A stretch of DNA of 64,000 nucleotides from JAGVSR01 sp963786675. Its GTDB lineage: Bacteria; Pseudomonadota; Alphaproteobacteria; Rhizobiales; Hyphomicrobiaceae. Both the position numbers and the translations under genes were made by a program. Positions 9,034 through 16,632 of the stretch are shown here, piece by piece. Location: positions 124,001 through 188,000 of the forward strand of contig CAWAZY010000001.1 in NCBI GenBank assembly GCA_963786675.1, read 5' to 3'. The notes beneath the pieces were generated by a model that was given only the letters and a program-made list of their open reading frames with translations, made no database searches and had not been told where the DNA came from. Position 1 is the first letter of the stretch. The number at the start of each line of letters is the position of its first letter.

Positions 9034-10476
9034 TTACGACGACGACCTTTGCGCATCCGAGAACGAGCGGGCGGCGCTTGCCGCAATCCCCTGCACGCGA
9101 TCTATTTCTCGCACGATGCCGCGCAACTGCGCCATCAAGGCCATCACCGGCATCTCGCTCCGCGCCGCTTCGGCTTCCGCGTTGGCAAGGCGGGCTCGGA
9201 TGTCTGCCAGCTCGGTTTCCATCACTTCCCGGGTCACAGTTGAACTGGCCAGCATGGAAACAGCCGCCTGCGTGCGGCTGAGCAGCGTCTTCACATGCAA
9301 GAACGCGCCTGCAAGCGCCACGTCCTGCGGTTCCTGTGCATCCTCGACCGCCGGCGCCATCGCCTGCGCCACCGCGCCCTTCACGCCGTTGACCGCCAAC
9401 CTGGCCATGGCGTGAACCGTTGTGACGGCCCGGCGGGTTTGGCGCGCAGCCTCGCCATAGGCCCCGTTCAGGAACGGGAGCGCCGCCGCCAAACCATGCA
9501 GGCGCGCGAAATACGCGCCGATCAAAGCGAGGCAAGCCGCCAGGGCCATCCACACCAAGCCCCCAGGTCCCGAGCTATCCGCACGGACCCGAACGGAGGG
9601 CGTGAAGGGCGACCGGTTCGGCCGATCAAAAGCCAGGGTTGGCGCGGCTGATTCCAAAACGACCGTCGTCCAGTCACTCCCCGTCGCTGTGCCGCCGCCC
9701 GATAAGTCCGCGAGCGTCACGCCGCCGGAAAGACTGCCTGTCGTTGACGATGCCGCTTCCGGCCTCTCAGCCATCGAAGCAAGTCCAGCGGACTGACGGC
9801 GATGCCCCGACGTCATGACGTCGACAGCCGTCCATTCCGAATGTGACGCGCCACCAACGAGCCGGGCGCCCACTTCGCGCAACGGCGCGAAACCTTTCGG
9901 AAGAACCAGTTGTTGCTTAGCCCGCGCCGCGCGCCAGGGCAGGCACTCGCCACCGGTGGACATCCCAAGACCCGAGGACGCTTTGCGATCTTTGCAGCTG
10001 GGCGCATGGCCGGTCGACGGCGACGCCTTTGTCTCCAGAACGAGGTGGCCACCTTTCGCCAGAGCAGCATTTCCCGCTGTCGTCCGGTGAATGGCGGCGA
10101 CGACATGGGCCCATGGCACACGCGACGCGCCACACATCACATCAAACCGGTAGACGGTCATCGAGCGGCAATTGTTGGAGAAAGGCGGATCACATGATGT
10201 GAACAAGCGCTGGTCGGCCGCGTTCGCGATATTGAATGCACGTTCCGGTCCTGGGCGTACGTAGAGGCTGCCGTCCTCGATCGTGCATGAATAAGGCATC
10301 GCCACGCGATCGCCGGCCACGAACGTCTTGGCGTCCGGCGAATCCATAGCGCCGGCGGCACTTAGAGCGCCGCCCAAGCCCAATGCAAAAATGAGAATAG
10401 CCGTCCGCCGCAATCCCCGCCCCCTCGAACGCTTGAAACGCAATCTAATCTGCTGTGTCACAACCCACAACGGCAT
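9034..10476 (-). CDS. Unrecognised exported or membrane protein with six cysteines
   Basis: 480 residues; I do not recognise the family. Visible features: a basic N-terminus and a signal or anchor segment (about residues 24-41, TAILIFALGLGGALSAAG), a region of about 260 residues containing six cysteines (64, 95, 103, 115, 161, 178), suggesting disulphides in the periplasm, then a membrane segment (about 305-325, GGLVWMALAACLALIGAYFA) and an alanine/glutamate-rich, probably coiled-coil C-terminus (about 400-470). That would give a periplasmic domain and a cytoplasmic coiled coil. ATG at 10476 lacks a ribosome site. A TTG at 10413 is preceded by a GAGGGGGCGGGGA purine run and would start directly at the signal peptide, so either start is possible. 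Convergent with bactofilin. Confidence 0.7.
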   Translation of the reverse strand: MPLWVVTQQIRLRFKRSRGRGLRRTAILIFALGLGGALSAAGAMDSPDAKTFVAGDRVAMPYSCTIEDGSLYVRPGPERAFNIANAADQRLFTSCDPPFSNNCRSMTVYRFDVMCGASRVPWAHVVAAIHRTTAGNAALAKGGHLVLETKASPSTGHAPSCKDRKASSGLGMSTGGECLPWRAARAKQQLVLPKGFAPLREVGARLVGGASHSEWTAVDVMTSGHRRQSAGLASMAERPEAASSTTGSLSGGVTLADLSGGGTATGSDWTTVVLESAAPTLAFDRPNRSPFTPSVRVRADSSGPGGLVWMALAACLALIGAYFARLHGLAAALPFLNGAYGEAARQTRRAVTTVHAMARLAVNGVKGAVAQAMAPAVEDAQEPQDVALAGAFLHVKTLLSRTQAAVSMLASSTVTREVMETELADIRARLANAEAEAARSEMPVMALMAQLRGIVREIDRVQGIAASAARSFSDAQRSSS

Positions 10477-10758
10477 GACTATGGCGGGTTCGGCTAATGT
10501 TGGTCACATCCTTGCGATATGCTCCAAGCCGAGCACAATAGGCGATGGATCGGGACTTTCGGACGGGCGAAGCTCCCAAATGACCCGGTCCGCTGTCTGG
10601 GCCATTGGCCTCCAAAGCGTCAAAATGCTGTTCCTTTCGGCGGTTAGTCTCGACAATGAATGTCGCCGCCGCCAAGATGCGCCGGGTCCGGACCGGGCCG
10701 TACTGGCAGGTCCAGCGGCCCGGAAAAAGATGACACGTCAGGGAGGGGCGAGGGTCCC

Positions 10759-12183
10759 ATGAGCGCGCTAGAATTAACTGCGGAAAATCAGTTGATTGAC
10801 CGGGAAGGCGATGCCGTTCGCGTGGCCGCCGAAGTCCCCGTGGATGTCGTTCGCCCCGACGAGGAGCGCCCGCGGGAACGCTTCATACCGCTGACGACCC
10901 TGGCCCTGGTCGACCGCGTCACGCAGGCCGACGCGTGGCCGGATGGCAATGCCGAGGATGCCCGCCGTTTCTTCCGATATCTCGATTTCTGGCGGCGCCA
11001 GCTGCACAACAAGCGGCTGATGTCACTGCTGCGGGCCTACGAACCGTTTAACCCCGACAGCGATCTGCTGATCACACGAACCTACACGCCGCAAGAGCGC
11101 GCGAAGCTGCAGGCCATATCGATCCGCGAAATCACGCACATCCTGGAGCGCGCCAATTATGAACGCATCGATCCAAGCGCTGTTGAGTTGATCCTCACCA
11201 AGGAAAGCCACTACGGCCTTGATCTGCACGTGGACTTTACCGTCTTTGAAGAGTGCCTCGTCTTTTATCGTGGTGCCTCGAACAAGCGTGACCAGAGGCG
11301 GAACTTCCGCAAATTCATGCGTAAGGAAGAATTCGATATCCCGATCTTCCAGCGCCTCTTCCTGCTGTTCAAATTGAAACCGTTCGAGACGCGCGTCCGC
11401 GAAGTCATGGAAGCCAACAAGATCTCGCGGAAAGACGCCGTCAAAGTCGTCAACAAGCTGCGCGGCAGCCTTCCCGCCGAGGTGAAGGAAGGCAACATCT
11501 ACATCAAATTGTTCAAGAACATTCCACGTACCGATGTGGAAATGATCTTTCCCAACACGCGCGTGCGCTTCCGACTCTTGGACAAGATCAAGCTAGGCAT
11601 CACTGGAGGCGGGGCATTTGGAATGGGTCTGGCCGGCACGGCTGGCAAGCTCGCGGCCGGTGGCCTCACGCTGGCCAATCCCGTGGCGCTGGCCGGCGCG
11701 GTTGCGGGGCTTGGCGGCATCGCTTTCCGCCAAGGTATGAACTTCATGAATCAGAAGCAGCGCTACATGGTGGTGATGGCGCAGAACCTCTATTTTCACG
11801 CCATGGCCGACAATCGCGGCGTCATGATCAAGCTCTCCGAGCGCGCCGCCGAAGAAGACGTGAAGGAAGAACTTTTGCTCTACAGCGTGTTGTGTAAGGT
11901 GAAGGCTCACCGCTCCGATTTGCAGCACATCGACCACGCCATAGAAAACTATTTGACCGCGACGTTCGGAATATCTGTCGATTTCGACCTGGAGGATGCG
12001 CTGCAACGGCTCATCGCCGACGGAATCGTCCGCGAAGAGCCAGACGGAACCCTGCATACGCTGCCCCCCCGCGAGGCTGCCAAGCTGCTCGACGACAAGT
12101 GGGACCGCTTTCTGGACGACTTGCCGACCAGTCCTTCGCAGGAAGGCAGTGAGCTTGCCGCAGAGGACTTCCCTCACCTGTAG
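10759..12183 (+). CDS. DUF3754 (TMEM143-like) membrane protein
   Basis: 474 residues. The sequence matches the DUF3754 family, related to eukaryotic TMEM143, for example FRYLDFWRRQLHNKRLMSLL, LDLHVDFTVFEECLVFYRG, PIFQRLFLLFKLKPFE and YIKLFKNIPRTDVEMIFP. Two glycine/alanine-rich hydrophobic stretches (about residues 285-325) are probable membrane segments, followed by a helical tail with KQRYMVVMAQNLYFHAMADN. Biochemical function of the family is unknown. ATG at 10759 is preceded by a strong purine run (GGGAGGGGCGAGGG). It stands 59 bases before prmA on the same strand and may share its transcript, though no functional link is known. Confidence 0.85.
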   Translation: MSALELTAENQLIDREGDAVRVAAEVPVDVVRPDEERPRERFIPLTTLALVDRVTQADAWPDGNAEDARRFFRYLDFWRRQLHNKRLMSLLRAYEPFNPDSDLLITRTYTPQERAKLQAISIREITHILERANYERIDPSAVELILTKESHYGLDLHVDFTVFEECLVFYRGASNKRDQRRNFRKFMRKEEFDIPIFQRLFLLFKLKPFETRVREVMEANKISRKDAVKVVNKLRGSLPAEVKEGNIYIKLFKNIPRTDVEMIFPNTRVRFRLLDKIKLGITGGGAFGMGLAGTAGKLAAGGLTLANPVALAGAVAGLGGIAFRQGMNFMNQKQRYMVVMAQNLYFHAMADNRGVMIKLSERAAEEDVKEELLLYSVLCKVKAHRSDLQHIDHAIENYLTATFGISVDFDLEDALQRLIADGIVREEPDGTLHTLPPREAAKLLDDKWDRFLDDLPTSPSQEGSELAAEDFPHL

Positions 12184-12242
12184 TTTTCCGCTACCCCTCA
12201 CCGCGCTCCGGAGCGGATCAGCCCTCCGGCAACGAGCGCGCC

Positions 12243-13118
12243 ATGACAACCCGCAAATTGACCCTTCGCTGTACTGAACGCGACGCCGCGCGCGTGCTCG
12301 CTGGCGCACTCCAGGATTTCGTGGAGCCACCGCCGGATGCCCTGACGCTCTTCGAGGTCCCCGATGAAGGCTGGATCATCGATGCGTATTATGAAGAGCT
12401 TCCTGACGCCGTCGAGCTTCAACACACGCTTGCCGGCATCACGGGCCTGGACGTCCCGCGGATCGTCGAGGCCGACATCCCCCCGCTTAATTGGGTCGCG
12501 ATTTCGCAGGCGGCCCTGCCGCCTGTCCATGCCGGACGATATACAGTGCACGGGTCGCACGATCGGGCGCGGGTACCGCGCGGCCCCAATGCCATCCTGA
12601 TTGACGCCGGTGAAGCCTTCGGCACCGCTCATCACGCGACCACCTATGGATGCCTCGCCGCCATTGACACCCTGACCCGGCGCGGACGGTTTGGCCGCGT
12701 TCTGGATCTGGGGTGCGGGTCTGGCGTGCTCGCCATCGCAGCGTCCCGGGCCATGCCGCGCGCAACCATCATCGCCACCGATATGGACCCGACGTCCGTC
12801 GATGTTGCCCGTCAGAATATCGCGGCCAATACCGCGCCGGGGCGCATCCCCACGCTGGTGGCCACGGGGCTCGCCCATCCCCGCCTTCGCCGCGCGCCGC
12901 CCTTCGATCTTGTCATCGCCAACATCCTGGCCGGACCGCTGATCCGCCTAGCGCGCGATATCCGCAGTGCCGTCGCGCCGGGCGGTGTGCTCGTGCTATC
13001 AGGAATTCTTATCCCGCAAGCCCCGTCCGTAATCGCGGCGTATGTCGCGCAGGGCTTCCGTCTGCAAACACACGCCCGCGTCACGGGTTGGTCGACGCTC
13101 ACCTTGAGGCGCAGCTGA
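12243..13118 (+). CDS. prmA: Ribosomal protein L11 methyltransferase PrmA
   Basis: 291 residues. PrmA transfers methyl groups from S-adenosylmethionine to several amino groups of ribosomal protein L11 in the cytoplasm. Seen here: an N-terminal L11-recognition domain (about residues 1-100), the PrmA-typical FGTAHHATTYGCL segment before the methyltransferase fold, SAM-binding motif I VLDLGCGSGVLAIAASR (about 154-170), motif II TDMDPTSVDVARQN and the active-site loop VIANILAGPLI. Length and domain order match the alphaproteobacterial family. The gene starts at ATG 12243, only 59 bases after the DUF3754 gene. Confidence 0.95.
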   Translation: MTTRKLTLRCTERDAARVLAGALQDFVEPPPDALTLFEVPDEGWIIDAYYEELPDAVELQHTLAGITGLDVPRIVEADIPPLNWVAISQAALPPVHAGRYTVHGSHDRARVPRGPNAILIDAGEAFGTAHHATTYGCLAAIDTLTRRGRFGRVLDLGCGSGVLAIAASRAMPRATIIATDMDPTSVDVARQNIAANTAPGRIPTLVATGLAHPRLRRAPPFDLVIANILAGPLIRLARDIRSAVAPGGVLVLSGILIPQAPSVIAAYVAQGFRLQTHARVTGWSTLTLRRS

Positions 13119-13364
13119 GGCCCGACGCGGCGGATCTTCAAAGCCGGTGCCGCACCACGAATACGGAATTGTTGGGTATGCCCAGCGGGGCCTGATCGCA
13201 GACAGTCGACTGTCGGATGAAGTGAACGCACAGGAAATACCAACACCGCCCGCACCGTGGCTGCATGGCCGGTTAACCGGTCCGGCTACTGGTTGAGATT
13301 GACCTAGACGGCCGCATTCACGCGGCGGATTGCAACCCCGGGCGGCGCGCCCTAAACATCGCTC

Positions 13365-15200
13365 ATGTTCCAGACTTTCAGCACTGCCGCCGACCGGTCG
13401 GCCACCCCACCCCGCCTCGCGGCCACCCGCCAGCGCATGGCCGCTATGATGGTCGACGCGTTTCTGGTGCCGCGCGCGGACGAACATCAGGGCGAATACG
13501 TGCCCCCGTCCGCTGATCGCCTGCGCTGGTTAACGGGGTTTACGGGAAGTGCGGGCCTCGCGGTGGTCACCGCACGCAAGGCGGCCGTCTTCGTCGATGG
13601 CCGCTATACCATTCAGGTTGCCAAGGAGTGCGATCCAGACCTGTTTTCATTTGAAGGCATCGCGCGGACGCACCTCGCCGGCTGGCTGATCGCCAATCTA
13701 CCCAAAGGCGCCGTGATTGGCTTCGATCCCTGGCTCCACACGGCCGGCGAGATCAAGCGTCTCAAGGCCCAACTTGAGCCGAAGGGTCTTGTCCTGCGTG
13801 CGGTGGCGCGCAATCCGCTTGACCAGGCCTGGGGCAAGGACCGGCCACAGCCGCCCTGCATGCCCGTCACCCTGCATCCCCTGAAATTCGCCGGCAGATC
13901 GGCGGATAAGAAAATAGCCGACGTTCAGAAGCGCTTGGCAGCCGACGGACAGGACGCCGCCGTTCTCACCTTGCCCGACAGCATCGCCTGGCTTTTCAAT
14001 ATCCGCGGCGCGGACATCGCCCATAACCCCATCGCGCTGGCGTTTGCGATCGTACCCGCCAAGGGCCAGCCGGAGCTTTTCATCGCGGCGGACAAGCTCT
14101 CAAGCGATGTGCGGCGCGAGTTGGAGGAAAAGGCCACGATCGCCGCACCTGATCGGCTGATCCCACATATCCGCACCTTGAAAGCCCAGGGCGCACGGGT
14201 TCGTCTCGATCCAGAGACGGCCGCCTATGCCTTGGCCCGGGCGCTCGGTCGCAAGTCGCTCGTTGCCGGCGGCGACCCTTGCATCGCCATGAAGGCAATC
14301 AAGAACAGCGCGGAAATTTCCGGAGCGCGCAAAGCTCATGTGCGCGATGGCGCGGCGATGGTACGCTTCCTGGCCTGGCTCGATGGCGGGGCGGCGCGCG
14401 GTCACGTCGATGAAATTACCGCCGTGCGCAAGCTGGAGGAAATCCGCACTGCGACGGGCAAGCTCAAGGAAATCTCTTTCGACACCATTGCCGGGTCCGG
14501 CCCGAACGGCGCGATCGTTCATTATCGCGTCTCGGAGGCGACCAACCGGAAACTCGGCAAGGGCGAACTATTCTTGCTCGATTCCGGCGCGCAGTATGAA
14601 GACGGCACCACCGATATCACGCGGACCCTCGCCATCGGCAAGCCGGATGTGGAAATGCGCAGCCGCGCGACGCTCGTGCTCAAGGGCCATATCGCCATCG
14701 CCACCGCGCGCTTTCCCAAGGGGACGCGTGGCATTGATCTCGACCCCTTGGCCCGTCATGCGCTTTGGCAGCACGGCCTCGACTACGATCACGGCACTGG
14801 CCATGGCGTCGGCAGCTACCTCTCCGTCCACGAAGGCCCGCAATCCATCTCGCGCGCCGGCATGGTGCCGTTGGAACCCGGCATGATCTGCTCCAACGAG
14901 CCGGGCTATTACAAGACTGGAGCCTATGGCATTCGCATCGAAAACCTCGTCCTGGTCACCGACGCGAACGTGCCTAACGGCGGCGACCGGCCGATGATGG
15001 GCTTTGAGACGTTGACGCTCGTTCCGTTCGACCGGCAGCTCATCGATAAATCGCTCCTCTCCCCGGCCGAGCGCGCTTGGGTCAACGACTACCATGCCCG
15101 CGTCTTGGCCGAGATCGGCACTGAACTCCGCAGCGGCAAATCCCACGCGGAGACGCCCGCAGCACTTAAATGGCTCGAAGCCGCCACTAAGCCCATCTAA
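13365..15200 (+). CDS. pepP: Xaa-Pro aminopeptidase (aminopeptidase P, M24B)
   Basis: 611 residues, the long three-domain form of aminopeptidase P. It removes the N-terminal residue from peptides whose second residue is proline. Two creatinase-like N-domains (about residues 1-300; WLTGFTGSAGLAVVTARKAA in the first) precede the pita-bread catalytic domain. Metal ligands are visible as LLDSGAQYEDGTTDITRT (two aspartates), HGTGHGVGSYLSVHEGP (histidine), ICSNEPGYYK (glutamate) and GIRIENLVL (glutamate). The C-terminal M24_C extension follows. No signal peptide, so cytoplasmic. The start is separated from prmA by 246 bases without a recognised gene, so it probably has its own promoter. Confidence 0.93.
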   Translation: MFQTFSTAADRSATPPRLAATRQRMAAMMVDAFLVPRADEHQGEYVPPSADRLRWLTGFTGSAGLAVVTARKAAVFVDGRYTIQVAKECDPDLFSFEGIARTHLAGWLIANLPKGAVIGFDPWLHTAGEIKRLKAQLEPKGLVLRAVARNPLDQAWGKDRPQPPCMPVTLHPLKFAGRSADKKIADVQKRLAADGQDAAVLTLPDSIAWLFNIRGADIAHNPIALAFAIVPAKGQPELFIAADKLSSDVRRELEEKATIAAPDRLIPHIRTLKAQGARVRLDPETAAYALARALGRKSLVAGGDPCIAMKAIKNSAEISGARKAHVRDGAAMVRFLAWLDGGAARGHVDEITAVRKLEEIRTATGKLKEISFDTIAGSGPNGAIVHYRVSEATNRKLGKGELFLLDSGAQYEDGTTDITRTLAIGKPDVEMRSRATLVLKGHIAIATARFPKGTRGIDLDPLARHALWQHGLDYDHGTGHGVGSYLSVHEGPQSISRAGMVPLEPGMICSNEPGYYKTGAYGIRIENLVLVTDANVPNGGDRPMMGFETLTLVPFDRQLIDKSLLSPAERAWVNDYHARVLAEIGTELRSGKSHAETPAALKWLEAATKPI

Positions 15201-15421
15201 GCGGCGCCCGTCGCATTTCTCGCAATAGCCCGACTGGTCTGCCCTGTTCCCTGCGGAACAGCGCCACCGCGCGCCCACGGCGATAGTCCAATTCATGGTG
15301 GATCAGGTCTGCCGGTGAGCGCCCGCTGTGCGGCAGGCGGCAGCGGCGCCGTGGCCATCCGCACGGACGGGCACTTGCGCCCGGCCGAATGTGTGTCGTC
15401 AAGAATATCGGGAGGTCGCCT

Positions 15422-16567
15422 ATGCGACGGCTATCAACACTACTCTGCACCGTGGTCGCCAGCACATCTGCTTCGCACGCGGCCACGCCCCTGGACATCG
15501 GAACAACTGTGTCCGTCATCGACGTGGTGACGGCGGAACTGTCGACTGAGCGGCGCAACCTGGCAACCGGCGATGCCGTGCGCCAGAATGAGGTGATCGA
15601 AGCCTCGCCAACCGCCCGCAGTGAACTCAAGCTCGACGACGAGACGAAACTGGCGCTCGGACCGGGCGCCCGCCTCGTTCTCGATCGCTTCGTCTACGAC
15701 CCGGACAAGAAGTCCGGCAACATCGCCATCGATTTGGCGAAGGGCGCCTTCCGCTTCATGACGGGCGTGGCGTCCAAGCCGAGTTACGTCATTCGCGTGC
15801 CCGCTGCTGCAATTACGGTGCGCGGCACGATTTTCGATGTGTTCGTCCAGGCCAGTGGCGCGGCGTGGCTGCTGCTCCATGAGGGTGGCGTTCAAGTCTG
15901 CAATGCCCGGGGCAATTGCCGCGTTCTGGACGAGCCCGGCAAGCTCATCCTGGTCAACGGCGACGGCGACGTGGGCAAACCCGTCCGTTGGGCAAACCTC
16001 GACGGCCTGCAGGGTTTTGACTTCGACGATGCGTTCCCGTTCGTTGGTGAGGCACCGTCGATCGATCCCAAGCCCATCTTCACCAAACAGGCGCTCATCG
16101 AGGACGCGCCGGCTCCAAAGCCGGCCGGAAAGGCCAAGAGCGAGGTGAAAGGCGCCGATCAGCAGGAGGCTGCAAAGCCGAATGTGAAGAAGCCGATCAA
16201 GGTCTCGGTGCGCAAACCCAAGCGGAACACAAAGGTTGCCGAGGTCGAGGATGCCGAGCCGCCGCGCGTGGTCTCAAAGCCGCCGCGCAACAAGCCACCC
16301 CGCATCAAGATCCGGCCCACCAAGACGCCGAAGGACACGCCAACCGAGGTGACAGACAAGCGCAAAAAATGGCGCCGGATCGCGGAGACAGCCGCCAGCG
16401 AGTGGATCGATCGCGTCCGGGCACGTCGCCGCGGCAAGGACTACGAGTCTGGACCGTCTCTCGGCGGTATCGGCACGCCACACCGGCCCATCGTGCGCCA
16501 CACGCCACCAGCCGGTGAGGGAACGGGTCGTGGACCGACCAAGTTCGGTTCGTCCGGGCTGAGATAG
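15422..16567 (+). CDS. Exported FecR-domain protein with basic proline-rich tail
   Basis: 381 residues. ATG at 15422 is preceded by GGGAGG. A signal peptide (about residues 1-20, ending SHAA) is followed by a FecR-type beta domain (about 25-150): GDAVRQNEVIEASPTARSEL, LDDETKLALGPGARLVLDRF, and YVIRVPAAAITVRGTIFDVF. Such periplasmic domains occur in many proteins that are not sigma-factor regulators. The C-terminal half is lysine/proline-rich and low complexity (about 230-330, repeats of KKP, RKPK, PPRNKPPR), suggesting disorder or binding to an anionic partner such as peptidoglycan or lipopolysaccharide; that is inference. No sigma factor or TonB receptor gene is nearby. Convergent with ligA. 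Confidence 0.85.
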   Translation: MRRLSTLLCTVVASTSASHAATPLDIGTTVSVIDVVTAELSTERRNLATGDAVRQNEVIEASPTARSELKLDDETKLALGPGARLVLDRFVYDPDKKSGNIAIDLAKGAFRFMTGVASKPSYVIRVPAAAITVRGTIFDVFVQASGAAWLLLHEGGVQVCNARGNCRVLDEPGKLILVNGDGDVGKPVRWANLDGLQGFDFDDAFPFVGEAPSIDPKPIFTKQALIEDAPAPKPAGKAKSEVKGADQQEAAKPNVKKPIKVSVRKPKRNTKVAEVEDAEPPRVVSKPPRNKPPRIKIRPTKTPKDTPTEVTDKRKKWRRIAETAASEWIDRVRARRRGKDYESGPSLGGIGTPHRPIVRHTPPAGEGTGRGPTKFGSSGLR

Positions 16568-16601
16568 CGGCCCGACGCATACAAGATGACGGCAAGCGAT
16601 G

Positions 16602-16632
16602 GAGGGCGGCGTTCGCATTGAATGCCGCCCTC
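16602..16632. terminator. Bidirectional terminator between FecR-domain gene and ligA
   Basis: A 13-base stem (16602-16614 with 16620-16632), perfect except for one G-U wobble, encloses the loop GCATT. It lies between two convergent genes and overlaps the first bases of the ligA stop codon. No long U-tract follows. Confidence 0.6.

Noticed and set aside
15201..15421. Minus-strand frame with a CxxC pair (YCEKC) between pepP and the FecR gene
   Set aside because: Only one cysteine pair, no ribosome site, and the frame runs into pepP on the other strand.
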